From positions 620,001 to 684,000 of the forward strand of contig NZ_SOBE01000001.1 of NCBI RefSeq assembly GCF_004364285.1: a stretch of 64,000 bases of DNA. Direction: 5' to 3'. The position numbers and the translations under genes were made by a program. This document shows, one piece after another, positions 50,194-58,620 of the stretch (its first letter is position 1; the number at the start of each line of letters is the position of its first letter). The stretch is from Frigoribacterium sp. PhB116 (GTDB lineage: Bacteria > Actinomycetota > Actinomycetes > Actinomycetales > Microbacteriaceae). The notes below the pieces were generated by a model, which was given only the letters and a program-made list of their open reading frames with translations, made no database searches and was not told where the DNA came from.

Positions 50194-51273
50194 TCAGCGA
50201 GCCTCCGCGTCGTGGGCCGGCCGGACGGGCGCGGCCTCGGTCGTGGGCGAGGCCGGGAGCTCGGTCGCCGCGGCCCCGAGCTCGGCGACGGCCGCCGAGA
50301 CGTCGCCGTCGGCGCCCGTGAGGGCCAGGGTCAGGGTGCCGAAGGTGCGCCCACCGATCTCGTCGATGCCGCCGAAGACGATCTCGAAGCGGACGCCGTG
50401 GCGGGCGAGCACGCCGAAGACCTGCTGCTGGTCGACGCCGCCCTCGGAGACGCGCACGGTCACGAGGCGGCCCTCGTGGCGACGGCGGAGCGCTGCGAGG
50501 TCGTCGCCCTCCGGCGAGCCGGCGACGACGGTGGAGACGAAGCGCCGTGTGGACGCCTCGCGCGGGGCCGAGAAGACCTCGAAGGTGCGTCCGATCTCGA
50601 CGACCCGACCACGGTCCATCACGGCGACGCGGTCGGCGATCGACTTGATGACGTCCATCTCGTGCGTGATGACGACGATGGTGATGCCCAGCTCGGCGTT
50701 GACCCGCCGGAGCAGGGCCAGCACCTCCTGCGTGGTCTCGGGGTCGAGCGCGCTCGTCGCCTCGTCGGCGAGCAGCACGCCCGGCGACGTCGCGAGTGCG
50801 CGGGCGATCCCGACGCGCTGCTTCTGGCCGCCCGACAGCTGGTCGGGGCGGGCGTGCGCCTTGTCGGCCAGCCCGACGAAGTGCAGCAGCTCGCTGATCC
50901 GCCGCTGGTGGTCGGCCTTCGGCACCCCGGCCGCCTTGAGCGGGAACTCGACGTTGCCCCAGACCGTCTTCGACGAGAACAGGTTGAACTGCTGGAAGAT
51001 CATGCCGATGCCGGCGCGCACCCCGCGGAGCTCGCGCTCGCGCAGCCCGGTCACGGGACGGCCGTCGATCTCGATCCGGCCGCTCGTCGTCGGCTCGAGC
51101 GCGTTGATCAGGCGCACCAGCGTGCTCTTGCCGGCGCCGGAGTAGCCGATGATCCCGAAGATCTCGCCGTCGGCGATCTCGAGGCTGACGCCGTCGACGG
51201 CCGTCAGCGGTGCGGCGCCCTTCTCGCGGGGCGGGTAGGTCTTGACGACGTCGGTCAGGGTGATGGCGGGCAT
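50194..51273 (-). CDS. metN: Methionine ABC transporter ATP-binding protein with NIL domain
   Basis: The 359-residue ATPase has Walker A GYSGAGKST, signature LSGGQKQRVGIARAL, Walker B VLLADEATSALDP and the switch His (ITHEMDVI). The C-terminal 90 residues are the NIL domain that binds methionine in the E. coli transporter and inhibits it when the cytosolic pool is high. A long Ala/Pro/Glu tail ends the protein. It lies after an intergenic hairpin that separates it from metQ. Confidence 0.95.
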   Translation of the reverse strand: MPAITLTDVVKTYPPREKGAAPLTAVDGVSLEIADGEIFGIIGYSGAGKSTLVRLINALEPTTSGRIEIDGRPVTGLRERELRGVRAGIGMIFQQFNLFSSKTVWGNVEFPLKAAGVPKADHQRRISELLHFVGLADKAHARPDQLSGGQKQRVGIARALATSPGVLLADEATSALDPETTQEVLALLRRVNAELGITIVVITHEMDVIKSIADRVAVMDRGRVVEIGRTFEVFSAPREASTRRFVSTVVAGSPEGDDLAALRRRHEGRLVTVRVSEGGVDQQQVFGVLARHGVRFEIVFGGIDEIGGRTFGTLTLALTGADGDVSAAVAELGAAATELPASPTTEAAPVRPAHDAEAR

Positions 51274-51295
51274 GGTCTCCTCGTCACGGTCGGAA

Positions 51296-51336
51296 GGGCC
51301 CGACCAGCGCGCCGTCGTGGCGAGCGGGTCGGGCCC
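51296..51336 (-). terminator. Hairpin between metQ and metN
   Basis: GGGCCCGACC (51296-51305) pairs perfectly with GGTCGGGCCC (51327-51336). Placed between the binding-protein gene and the ATPase gene, it can stabilise metQ mRNA or reduce read-through, giving excess binding protein. Confidence 0.65.
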
Positions 51337-51354
51337 GGGCGGGGGCAGGCGGCG

Positions 51355-52272
51355 TCAGCCGTTCTGCTCCACGAGCTCCTTCGTCTGCTCGAGCGACTCG
51401 CGCAGGTCGGCGACGGGCACCTTCGTGGTGAGGGCCGTGCCGCCCGAGTTCTCGACGACGCCGTCGGTGACGGCCTTCGTGTCCTGGTAGATCTGGACGA
51501 GCTTCTGGTACGTCTCGTTGTCCGCGTCGCCCTCACGAGCGGCGAAGACGTTGACGTAGGGCAGCGACGCCGGGTCGGAGGCGTCGTCCTGGGCGATGAT
51601 CGTGTCGGGCGAGAGCCCCGCCTTGGTGGCGTACTCGTTGTTGATGATCGCGCCGTCGAAGTCGGGCAGCGACGTCGCGGCGAGGTCGGCCGCGACGGGC
51701 GAGACCGTGACCGTCGACGCCTCGGTGTCGATGTCGTCGAGGCCGGAGAAGATGTCGCCGCCGTCCTTGAGCTCGATCAGGCCGTTCGACTGCAGCACGA
51801 GGAGCGAGCGGGCGAGGTTGCTCGCGTCGTCGGGCACGGCGACGGTGTCGCCCTTGCTGAACTGGTCGAGCGAGGTGTGCTCCTGCGAGTACAGGGGCAG
51901 CGGGTAGATCGCCGTCGAGCCGATCGGCACGAGGTCGGCGTCGGCCGACACGTCGTACTGGGCCAGGTAGACGATGTGCTGGAACTGGTTGAGGTCGAGC
52001 TCGTCCTCGGTCAGCGCCGGGTTCGGCTGCTCGTAGTTGGCGAAGTCGACGATCTCGACGTCGATGCCCTCGTCGGCGGCGGCCTGCGTGAAGGTGGCCC
52101 AGTACGGGTCGCTCGCGCCGACGACCCCGATGCGCACGGCGTCGCCGCCCCGGTTCGCGACGGCGATGCCGACGCCCACGGCGGCGAGGACGACGACGAC
52201 CGCCACGACGATCGCGATCAGCCGTCCGCGCTTCTTCTTCGGGGCCTCGATCAGGGGTGTTGCCTCGGACAT
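51355..52272 (-). CDS. metQ: Methionine-binding protein with N-terminal membrane anchor
   Basis: This 305-residue NlpA/MetQ-family protein delivers methionine to MetNI. The mature domain shows the family blocks VRIGVVGASDPYW, VEIVDFANYEQPNPALTEDELDLNQFQH, PLPLYSQEHTSLDQFSKGDTVAVPDD and NGLIELKD. MetQ is normally a lipoprotein, but here the N-terminus has a Lys/Arg-rich stretch followed by a hydrophobic segment (residues about 18-38, ending AVANRGG) with no lipobox Cys. It is therefore probably an uncleaved membrane anchor. AGAGG lies upstream of ATG. It heads the met operon. Confidence 0.92.
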   Translation of the reverse strand: MSEATPLIEAPKKKRGRLIAIVVAVVVVLAAVGVGIAVANRGGDAVRIGVVGASDPYWATFTQAAADEGIDVEIVDFANYEQPNPALTEDELDLNQFQHIVYLAQYDVSADADLVPIGSTAIYPLPLYSQEHTSLDQFSKGDTVAVPDDASNLARSLLVLQSNGLIELKDGGDIFSGLDDIDTEASTVTVSPVAADLAATSLPDFDGAIINNEYATKAGLSPDTIIAQDDASDPASLPYVNVFAAREGDADNETYQKLVQIYQDTKAVTDGVVENSGGTALTTKVPVADLRESLEQTKELVEQNG

Positions 52273-52497
52273 GACGTTCCTCTCAGACGGTGCGACGCAC
52301 GTCGCCGGCTGCTGCTGCCGGCACCACGACCGTGCGTCCCTCCATCGTGACCGGCGGGGCGGGCCGGGTCACAATCGGCGCGTCACACGGCGACACACCT
52401 GCTCCGCGAGCATGCACGAACACTGATCGGGAGGCCGGGAGGCGGGGGCACCAGCGTCGGCCGGACACGTCACCGGCGGCAGGCAGGCTGCGACGCG
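52273..52497 (-). promoter_or_regulatory. metQ upstream region, no riboswitch recognised
   Basis: This 225-bp stretch between metQ and the ispG terminator should hold the metQ promoter. It contains several short inverted repeats (for example TGCTC-CGC-GAGCA near 52400) and a short in-frame ATG that could begin a 20-residue peptide ending at the metQ Shine-Dalgarno. No SAM or T-box riboswitch, and no clear promoter, can be supported. Confidence 0.3.
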
Positions 52498-52538
52498 GAG
52501 GAGGCGCGGTGCGGCCGGAGCCTGCACCGCGCCTCCTC
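52498..52538 (-). terminator. Terminator of ispG built from the GGAGGCGCGG element
   Basis: GAGGAGGCGCGGTGC (52498-52512) pairs perfectly over 15 bp with 52524-52538 around an 11-nt loop, 36 nt after the ispG stop. Both arms carry the 10-mer, as in the proS terminator. Confidence 0.8.
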
Positions 52539-52574
52539 GGGGCGGTCGGGTCGGTGACCGACCCGCGATCAGCC

Positions 52575-53723
52575 TCAGACCGTGAGGACTTGGGGCGAGC
52601 CGACCTCGCCCGGGGGCATCTCGGCCGCGAGGCGGTTGGCCTCGTCGATCAGCGTCTGGACGATCTCGGACTCGGGCACGGTCTTGATGACCTCGCCCTT
52701 GACGAAGATCTGGCCCTTGCCGTTGCCCGACGCGACGCCGAGGTCGGCCTCGCGGGCCTCGCCCGGGCCGTTCACGACGCAGCCCATGACCGCCACGCGG
52801 AGCGGGACCGTCATGCCCTCGAGGCCGTCGGTGACGTCGTTCGCGAGCTTGTACACGTCGACCTGCGCACGACCGCAGCTGGGGCAGCTGACGATCTCGA
52901 GCTTGCGCTCGCGCAGGTTCAGCGACTGGAGGATCTGCAGGCCGACCTTGACCTCCTGCGCAGGAGGCGCGCTGAGGCTCACGCGGATGGTGTCGCCGAT
53001 GCCCTCGCCGAGCAGGATGCCGAAGGCCGTGGCCGACTTGATGGTGCCCTGGAACTCGGGGCCGGCCTCGGTCACGCCGAGGTGCAGGGGCCAGTCGCCA
53101 CGCTCCGCGAGCTGCCGGTAGGCCTTGACCATGATGACCGGGTCGTTGTGCTTGACCGAGATCTTGAAGTCGTGGAAGTCGTGCTCCTCGAAGAGGGACG
53201 CCTCCCACACCGCGGACTCGACGAGCGCCTCGGGCGTCGCCTTGCCGTACTTCTGCAGGATGCTGGGCTCGAGCGACCCGGCGTTCACGCCGATGCGGAT
53301 CGAGACGCCCGCGGCCTTGGCGGCGGCGGCGATCTTGCCGACCTGGTCGTCGAACTTGCGGATGTTGCCGGGGTTGACGCGCACCGCGGCGCAGCCGGCG
53401 TCGATCGCCTGGAACACGTAGTTCGGCTGGAAGTGGATGTCGGCGATCACCGGGATCTGGCTCTTCTTCGCGATGATCGGCAGCGTCTCCGCGTCGTCGC
53501 GAGTGGGCACGGCGACGCGCACGATGTCGCAGCCCGAGGCGGTGAGCTCGGCGATCTGCTGAAGCGTCGCATTGATGTTCGTGGTGGGCGTGGTGGTCAT
53601 CGACTGGACGCTGACGGGAGCGTCGCCTCCGACGAGGACCTTGCCGACCTTGATCTGCCGCGACTTGCGTCGCGGGGCAAGGGTTTCGGGGACCTTCGGC
53701 ATTCCGAGATTGACTGCAGGCAC
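52575..53723 (-). CDS. ispG: 4-hydroxy-3-methylbut-2-enyl diphosphate synthase
   Basis: IspG (GcpE) catalyses the penultimate step of the MEP pathway, converting the cyclic diphosphate to HMBPP with a 4Fe-4S cluster. The 382-residue protein shows the TIM-barrel start [22 protein letters not shown], and the C-terminal cluster ligands in [13 protein letters not shown] and [20 protein letters not shown]. It is full length. The GTG start has TACGAT 7 nt upstream. It precedes no gene closely; the terminator is 36 nt after the stop. It lies with rseP and dxr, the usual actinobacterial trio. Confidence 0.97.
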   Translation of the reverse strand: MPAVNLGMPKVPETLAPRRKSRQIKVGKVLVGGDAPVSVQSMTTTPTTNINATLQQIAELTASGCDIVRVAVPTRDDAETLPIIAKKSQIPVIADIHFQPNYVFQAIDAGCAAVRVNPGNIRKFDDQVGKIAAAAKAAGVSIRIGVNAGSLEPSILQKYGKATPEALVESAVWEASLFEEHDFHDFKISVKHNDPVIMVKAYRQLAERGDWPLHLGVTEAGPEFQGTIKSATAFGILLGEGIGDTIRVSLSAPPAQEVKVGLQILQSLNLRERKLEIVSCPSCGRAQVDVYKLANDVTDGLEGMTVPLRVAVMGCVVNGPGEAREADLGVASGNGKGQIFVKGEVIKTVPESEIVQTLIDEANRLAAEMPPGEVGSPQVLTV

Positions 53724-53730
53724 GTCGTCG

Positions 53731-53736
53731 ATCGTA
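53731..53736 (-). promoter_or_regulatory. Leaderless -10 (TACGAT) of ispG
   Basis: TACGAT on the minus strand lies 7 nt before the GTG at 53723, with no Shine-Dalgarno. Confidence 0.55.
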
Positions 53737-53824
53737 GACCCGTGCGCTGGGCGCGCGATGTCGGAGGCGAGGACGCCCAGCGGGCCAGCAGGTCAGGACG
53801 TCCGCGGGCCGGCTGCCGAGCGGG

Positions 53825-55156
53825 TCAGCGGATCAGCGAGATCGGGTTCACGATGTCGGCGTAGGCGAGCAGCAGCCCCATGCCGCCGAGGACGATCACG
53901 ACCGCGAACGTGAGCGGGATGACCTTCGCCGTGTCGACGGGCCCCGGGTCGGGGCGGCGGAAGAGCTTGGCGAAGCCACGACGGATCGCCTCGATCAGCG
54001 CGCCCGCGACGTGGCCGCCGTCGAGGGGCATCAGCGGCACGAGGTTGAAGACGAACAGGGCGACGTTGAGGCTGGCGAGCAGGCTCACGAGGAACGCGGC
54101 CCGGTCGATGAACGGCACGGTGTCGAGGCTGACCACCTCGCCCGCCATCCGGCCGACCCCGACGACGCTCACGGGGCCGTTCGCGTCGCGCTCTCCCCCG
54201 CCGAACGCGGCCTGGGCGACGGCGACCATGCGCTGCGGCAGGTGCACGATGACGTTCGCGACGTGCCCGATGTTCGTGCCGACGGTCGGCAGCACGGCCG
54301 TGACCGGCTGCTGCACCGTCACCGTCGCGAAGCCGATGCCGACGAAGCCGACCTCCTGGGTGACCGGGGCGCCGTCGTCGCCCACGACGGGCACGCCCGC
54401 CGAGTCGATCACCTGGCGTGCGGAGAGCGCCGGGGTGACCTCGAGCGTCTGCTCGCTCCCGTCTCGCTCGACCACGACGCTGAGGGTCTGGTCGGGAGCC
54501 GCGCGGAACGCGCTCGTCACCTGGTCGCCGTCCGTCATCGCCACGCCGTCGATCGACACGATGCGGTCGCCGTTCTCCATGCCGGCCGCGAAGGCGGGCG
54601 CCGCCGTGGCGTCGGCCGGGCACTCGGTCTCGGTCGAGCCGGCGGGCAGCACGCACTGGTTGACGAGGCCGACGGTGGTGCTCGACTGCGCCGTGCCGAA
54701 GCCGCAGAGCAAGATCGTGAAGAGCACGATCGCGATGAGCAGGTTCATCGTCGGCCCGCCGAGCATGATGATGATCCGCTTGTAGACGGGCAGCCGGTAG
54801 AAGGTGCGGTGCTCGTCGCCCTGGTCGATCGTGTCGGCGCTGGCGGTGCGCGCGTCCTGGACGAGGGTCTGGAAGAAGCCCGTGCTCGCCGTCCGGCCCC
54901 TCTGGCCCTCCCGCGCCGGGGGGTACATGCCCGACATCGAGATGTAGCCGCCGAGCGGCAGCGCCTTGACGCCGTACTCGGTCTCGCCCCGGCGGCGGGA
55001 GAAGACCGTCGGCCCGAAGCCGATCATGTACTGCCCGACCTTGACGCCGAACTTCTTGGCCGGCACGAGGTGCCCGATCTCGTGCAGCGCGATCGAGACG
55101 GCGAGCCCGATGACGATCACGACGATGCCGAGCAGGTAGAGCAGGACGGTTTCCAC
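53825..55156 (-). CDS. rseP: Site-2 intramembrane metalloprotease (RseP family)
   Basis: RseP-type proteases cut anti-sigma factors within the membrane. The 443-residue protein has the zinc motif HEIGH near residue 23 in the first span, a PDZ-type domain in the middle (ADFAAGMENGDRIVSIDG-like, here AAPAFAAGMENGDRIVSIDG), and the second active-site motif MPLDGGHV with catalytic Asp in the C-terminal spans. MLGGPTMNLLIAIVLF follows the family pattern. The GTG start at 55156 has TACCCT 6 nt upstream. The anti-sigma substrate is not in the window. It lies between dxr and ispG. Confidence 0.93.
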   Translation of the reverse strand: METVLLYLLGIVVIVIGLAVSIALHEIGHLVPAKKFGVKVGQYMIGFGPTVFSRRRGETEYGVKALPLGGYISMSGMYPPAREGQRGRTASTGFFQTLVQDARTASADTIDQGDEHRTFYRLPVYKRIIIMLGGPTMNLLIAIVLFTILLCGFGTAQSSTTVGLVNQCVLPAGSTETECPADATAAPAFAAGMENGDRIVSIDGVAMTDGDQVTSAFRAAPDQTLSVVVERDGSEQTLEVTPALSARQVIDSAGVPVVGDDGAPVTQEVGFVGIGFATVTVQQPVTAVLPTVGTNIGHVANVIVHLPQRMVAVAQAAFGGGERDANGPVSVVGVGRMAGEVVSLDTVPFIDRAAFLVSLLASLNVALFVFNLVPLMPLDGGHVAGALIEAIRRGFAKLFRRPDPGPVDTAKVIPLTFAVVIVLGGMGLLLAYADIVNPISLIR

Positions 55157-55162
55157 CGGGCA

Positions 55163-55168
55163 AGGGTA
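55163..55168 (-). promoter_or_regulatory. Leaderless -10 (TACCCT) of rseP
   Basis: TACCCT on the minus strand lies 6 nt before the GTG at 55156. The 129-bp gap to dxr also holds one copy of CCGCGCCTCC (55230-55239) without a paired copy. Confidence 0.5.
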
Positions 55169-55285
55169 GCCGTCCGAGACGGGGAGCCGGCCCCGCACCG
55201 GCCATGGCGACGCTGTGAGGGGTCGGGGTCCGCGCCTCCTCGGCCCGGCCGTGTGCCCGACGAACTGACGGCGGGACGGTGGCCG

Positions 55286-56365
55286 CTAGCGGCGGGCGAG
55301 CAGCGCGTCGGCAGCCTCGCGGGCCCAGCGCTCGGCCTCGAGCACGCCTTCGAGGGTGCTCGGCCCCGCTGTGTGCCGGTCGACGACCTCGCGCACGGTG
55401 TCGAGGATGCCCAGGTAGCCGACCCTGCCGTCGTGGAACGCGTGGACGGCCTGCTCGTTCGCCGCGTTGAACACGGCGGGCCAGGTGGCGCCCGCCCGGC
55501 CGACCTGCTTCGCCAGCAGCACGGACGGGAACGCCTCGTCGTCGAGCGGCTCGAAGGTCCAGGTGGAGGCGGTGGTCCAGTCGAGGGGCACGCCCACGCC
55601 CGGCACGCGGTCGGGCCAGGCCATCCCGAGCGAGATCGGCAGTCGCATGTCGGGCGGCGACGCCTGGGCGATCGTGGAGCCGTCGACGAACTCGACCATC
55701 GAGTGCACGATCGACTGCGGGTGGACCGTCACGTCGATGTGGTCGTAGTCGACGTCGAAGAGCAGGTGCGCCTCGATCACCTCGAGCCCCTTGTTGACGA
55801 GCGTCGACGAGTTCGTCGTGACGACGCGGCCCATGTCCCACGTGGGGTGCGCGAGGGCCTCGGCGGGGGTGACGTCGGCGAGGGAGGCGCGCGTCCGGCC
55901 GCGGAAGGGCCCGCCGGAGGCGGTGAGCACGAGGCGACGGACCTCGCCGCGGTCGCCGGAGCGGAGCGCCTGCGCGATGGCGGAGTGCTCGGAGTCGACC
56001 GGCACGATCTGCCCCGGTGCCGCGCGCTCGCGCACGAGGTCGCCGCCGACGATCAGGCTCTCCTTGTTGGCCAGAGCCAGCGTGGCGCCGGAGTCGAGCA
56101 CGGCGAGCGTCGGCGCGAGGCCCACGCTGCCCGTGATGCCGTTGACGACGACGTCGGCCTCGACGTCGCGGACGAGCGCCACCGACTCGTCGGTGCCGAG
56201 CGCGGTGTGCTCGACGCCGAAGCGGGCTGCCTGCTCGGCCAGCAGGGCGGCGTTCGAGCCGGCCGACAGCCCGACGACGGTGAACAGGTCGGGGTGGGCG
56301 GCGACCACGTCGAGCGCCTGCACGCCGATGGAGCCGGTGGAGCCGAGGAGGATGACGCGACGCAT
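55286..56365 (-). CDS. dxr: 1-deoxy-D-xylulose 5-phosphate reductoisomerase
   Basis: Dxr makes 2-C-methyl-D-erythritol 4-phosphate with NADPH, the committed step of the MEP pathway and the fosmidomycin target. The 359-residue protein has the Rossmann motif [14 protein letters not shown] at the start, [12 protein letters not shown], the active-site [21 protein letters not shown] and [28 protein letters not shown]. It is slightly short at the C-terminus but complete. ATG 56365 has TAGGCT 6 nt upstream. Confidence 0.97.
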   Translation of the reverse strand: MRRVILLGSTGSIGVQALDVVAAHPDLFTVVGLSAGSNAALLAEQAARFGVEHTALGTDESVALVRDVEADVVVNGITGSVGLAPTLAVLDSGATLALANKESLIVGGDLVRERAAPGQIVPVDSEHSAIAQALRSGDRGEVRRLVLTASGGPFRGRTRASLADVTPAEALAHPTWDMGRVVTTNSSTLVNKGLEVIEAHLLFDVDYDHIDVTVHPQSIVHSMVEFVDGSTIAQASPPDMRLPISLGMAWPDRVPGVGVPLDWTTASTWTFEPLDDEAFPSVLLAKQVGRAGATWPAVFNAANEQAVHAFHDGRVGYLGILDTVREVVDRHTAGPSTLEGVLEAERWAREAADALLARR

Positions 56366-56371
56366 GCGGTC

Positions 56372-56377
56372 AGCCTA
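56372..56377 (-). promoter_or_regulatory. Leaderless -10 (TAGGCT) of dxr
   Basis: TAGGCT on the minus strand lies 6 nt before the ATG at 56365, the same hexamer and spacing as at the Nudix and MpaB-like genes. Confidence 0.6.
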
Positions 56378-56409
56378 GGGGCGCGCCCGGCCCGGTGCGG
56401 AGGTACCGC

Positions 56410-57396
56410 TCAGGCCACGGCGAGGACGTCGATGACGAAGACGAGCGTGTCGCCGCCCTCGATGCCCGCGCTCGGCTGTCCGCCGTCGCCGTAGCCCTCG
56501 GCGGGCGGGACGACGACGAGCACCTGCGAGCCGACGGTCTGGCCGATCATCGCCGCGGCGAAGCCCGGGACGACCTGCGCGGTCGAGAACGGGGTCGGGG
56601 TGCCCTCGCCCCAGCTCTCGTCGAAGACCTTCCCGTCGCGCCAGTTGACGCCCTGGTACTGGACCGTCACGTTCGCGGGGTCGGGGACGACCTCGCCGTC
56701 GCCCTTCTTGAGCACCTCGACCTGCAGCTCGGCCGGCGGGTCGGAGTCGGGGATCGTCACGGTCGGACGGCCGTCGTCGGCGAGGCTCACCTCGGGGAAG
56801 CCCGGCTGAGCGGGCTGGTCGACGCCGGTCGCGCGCGTCGGCACGATCGAGAACGTGTCGACCACGATCACGGCCGCCGCGTTCGGCGGCGCGGTGCCCG
56901 TCTGGGCCGGCTGCATGTCTGCCGCGCTGGCGACCGTCACCGATCGCGAGCCGGCCTGGTTGCAGAGCAGCGCGGCTTCCAGCCCGGGCACGTAGTAGTC
57001 GGCGCTGATGGTGAGCTGCTCGCCGCTGCCGCGCTCGTAGCCGGCCGAGCTCAGCTCGGCGCCGGTCGTGGCGTCGAAGACCGTCACGGCCACCTGCACG
57101 ACGTCGCCCGACTTCGTCTCCGGCCCGGTGCCCTGCGAGACCACGGCCCGCTGGCTCGTCGCCGCGCCCAGGGGGCCGGAGAGCGCGATGGTCGGCTTCT
57201 GCCCCACCTCGCCCGACACCTCGACCGAGTCCGCCTCGGCGCCGCCGCCGAGGCAGGCGGTCGCGGCAGGGCTCGCGCCGGGCGTGCTGGCCGACGGCAC
57301 GGGCGCCGCGTCGTCCGTGCAGCCGACCAGGGCGACCGCGAGGAGCGGCACCCCGACCAGGCCGAGGAGGCGCGCGCGGCGACCGATGACGGTCAC
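56410..57396 (-). CDS. Lipoprotein with a degenerate and an intact FKBP domain
   Basis: This 328-residue protein has a lipoprotein signal (RRARLLGLVGVPLLAVALVGCTDD, lipobox Cys about residue 25). Residues about 75-185 form an FKBP-like unit (VVSQGTGPETKSGDVVQVAVTVFD, YYVPGLEAALLC) that lacks the aromatic active-site residues. Residues about 215-328 form a canonical FKBP domain with VTVQYQGVNWRDGKVFDESW, VVPGFAAAMIGQTVGSQVLVVVPPAEGYG and LVFVIDVL. FKBP domains isomerise X-Pro bonds. The GTG start lies 2 nt after the stop of a paralogous FKBP gene; the shared linker sequence shows recent duplication. Confidence 0.88.
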   Translation of the reverse strand: MTVIGRRARLLGLVGVPLLAVALVGCTDDAAPVPSASTPGASPAATACLGGGAEADSVEVSGEVGQKPTIALSGPLGAATSQRAVVSQGTGPETKSGDVVQVAVTVFDATTGAELSSAGYERGSGEQLTISADYYVPGLEAALLCNQAGSRSVTVASAADMQPAQTGTAPPNAAAVIVVDTFSIVPTRATGVDQPAQPGFPEVSLADDGRPTVTIPDSDPPAELQVEVLKKGDGEVVPDPANVTVQYQGVNWRDGKVFDESWGEGTPTPFSTAQVVPGFAAAMIGQTVGSQVLVVVPPAEGYGDGGQPSAGIEGGDTLVFVIDVLAVA

Positions 57397-57398
57397 GG

Positions 57399-57962
57399 TC
57401 AGTTCGCGGCCAGGATGTCGATCACGAAGACGAGCGTGTCGTCGCCCGCGATGCCGGCCTGCGGAGCGCCCGCCTCGCCGTAGCCCTCGGCCGGCGGGAT
57501 GACGACGACGGTCTGCGAGCCGACGGTCTGGCCGACGATGCCCGCTGCGAAGCCAGGGATGACCTGGCCGGTGCCGAACGTGGTCGGCTCGCCGCGCTTC
57601 CAGCTCTCGTCGAAGACCGTGCCGTCCTTCCAGAGCGAGCCCTGGTACTGGACGGTGACCTGGGCGCCGTCCTCGACGACGGGGCCGTCGCCCTTGATCA
57701 GCGTCTCGACCTGGAGCTCGGTCGGCGCCTCCGTGCCCGGCAGGGTGACGGTCGGGCGGCCGTCGGAGTCGAGCTCGACCGTCGGGAAGCCGGCCTGCGG
57801 CTCCTGCGCCTCGCCGCTGGCACGGGTGGGCACGTCGGAGGGAGCGCTCGACGACGAGGACGGGGCGGAGGTCGCGGTGTCGCCGGTGCTGGCCTCGGAG
57901 GCACAGGAGGCGAGGCCCAGCACGAGGACGGGGACGGCGAGCAGGGAGAGGGAGCGGCGCAT
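57399..57962 (-). CDS. FKBP-type peptidyl-prolyl isomerase lipoprotein
   Basis: This 187-residue lipoprotein has a signal peptide with lipobox LASC (Cys20), a Ser/Thr-rich linker, and one FKBP domain with VTVQYQGSLWKDGTVFDESW, VIPGFAAGIVGQTVGSQTVVVIPPAEGYG and LVFVIDIL. It should act outside the membrane on folding of secreted proteins. The ATG has GAGAG upstream. Its domain and preceding linker (GFPTVELDSDGRPTVTLPG) closely match those of the downstream double-domain paralogue. Confidence 0.92.
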   Translation of the reverse strand: MRRSLSLLAVPVLVLGLASCASEASTGDTATSAPSSSSSAPSDVPTRASGEAQEPQAGFPTVELDSDGRPTVTLPGTEAPTELQVETLIKGDGPVVEDGAQVTVQYQGSLWKDGTVFDESWKRGEPTTFGTGQVIPGFAAGIVGQTVGSQTVVVIPPAEGYGEAGAPQAGIAGDDTLVFVIDILAAN

Positions 57963-57986
57963 GGGAGTCTCTCGATCGAGGGGCGG

Positions 57987-58018
57987 GGACGGCGCGGAGC
58001 CGGGACGGCACGGAGCCG
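57987..58018. repeat. 16-bp tandem duplication upstream of the FKBP gene
   Basis: GGACGGCGCGGAGCCG (57987-58002) is followed directly by GGACGGCACGGAGCCG (58003-58018), one mismatch. It sits 25-56 bp upstream of the FKBP start and may duplicate a regulatory site. Confidence 0.6.
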
Positions 58019-58102
58019 CCCGGGTCGCGAGGCGCCGGGTCAGGTCATTCTGCCCCACGCTGCCGCAGGGCCCGCTGAACGGCCGAGGCACGTCGACCCG
58101 GA

Positions 58103-58582
58103 TCAGGAGGCGGCGGCCACCAGGGTCGTGGGCTCGTGGCCGACGGGGAACGCGACCGACGCGGCGATGAAGCACTTGCGGGCGGCCTCGGCGTGCAGCG
58201 TGCCCGCGAGCTCGACCATCGACGCGTCCGCCACGGTGACGACGGGCCGCAGGGTGGCCGAGGTGAAGCGGCCTCCCCCGTCGGCGGTCTGCGCCATGGA
58301 GCCCTCGGCCGAGTCCCGGTAGGCGACCACGACCACGCCCGCGGACGCGGCGACGTGCAGGTAGCTGAGGAGGTGGCACTCGGCCAGGGCGGCGAGGAGC
58401 AGCTCCTCCGGGTTCCAGCGATCGGCGTCGCCGTGGAACGTGCGGTCGGCAGACCCCTGGATGTCGTGGAGCTTGCCGGCGGCGGAGACGGTGGCGTCGC
58501 GACCGTAGCTGCGGTACGACGTCGTGCCGGCTCCCCGGTCTCCCGTCCAGGCGAGGTCGACGGCGTAGTGGTGGTCGAGCAC
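58103..58582 (-). CDS. OsmC/Ohr-family protein
   Basis: OsmC-family proteins reduce organic peroxides with a pair of cysteines. The 159-residue protein has the fold pattern with NPEELLLAALAECHLLSYLHVA, where the Cys is replaced by Glu-Cys-His context (AECH), and a C-terminal Cys in ARKCFIAASV. Both candidate catalytic Cys are thus present. It resembles the YhfA/OsmC-like subgroup rather than Ohr. The GTG start has GAGGAG 6 nt upstream. It is divergent from the asparaginase gene. Confidence 0.88.
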   Translation of the reverse strand: MLDHHYAVDLAWTGDRGAGTTSYRSYGRDATVSAAGKLHDIQGSADRTFHGDADRWNPEELLLAALAECHLLSYLHVAASAGVVVVAYRDSAEGSMAQTADGGGRFTSATLRPVVTVADASMVELAGTLHAEAARKCFIAASVAFPVGHEPTTLVAAAS

Positions 58583-58607
58583 GGGATCCTCCTCGGCGGG
58601 GCGTCGA

Positions 58608-58613
58608 TACACT
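58608..58613 (+). promoter_or_regulatory. Leaderless -10 (TACACT) of the asparaginase gene
   Basis: TACACT lies 7 nt before the ATG at 58621, with no Shine-Dalgarno. Confidence 0.6.
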
Positions 58614-58620
58614 CCCCATC

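Noticed and set aside
52283-52342. Possible 20-residue leader peptide ending at the metQ Shine-Dalgarno
   Set aside because: It has no Shine-Dalgarno and contains no Met codons beyond the start, so no attenuation logic can be supported.
52273-52380. GGAGGGAC followed by GCCGGCA in the metQ leader, similar to parts of a SAM-I riboswitch
   Set aside because: No P1 helix, no P3/P4 arrangement and no GCUAAUUCC-like block could be found.
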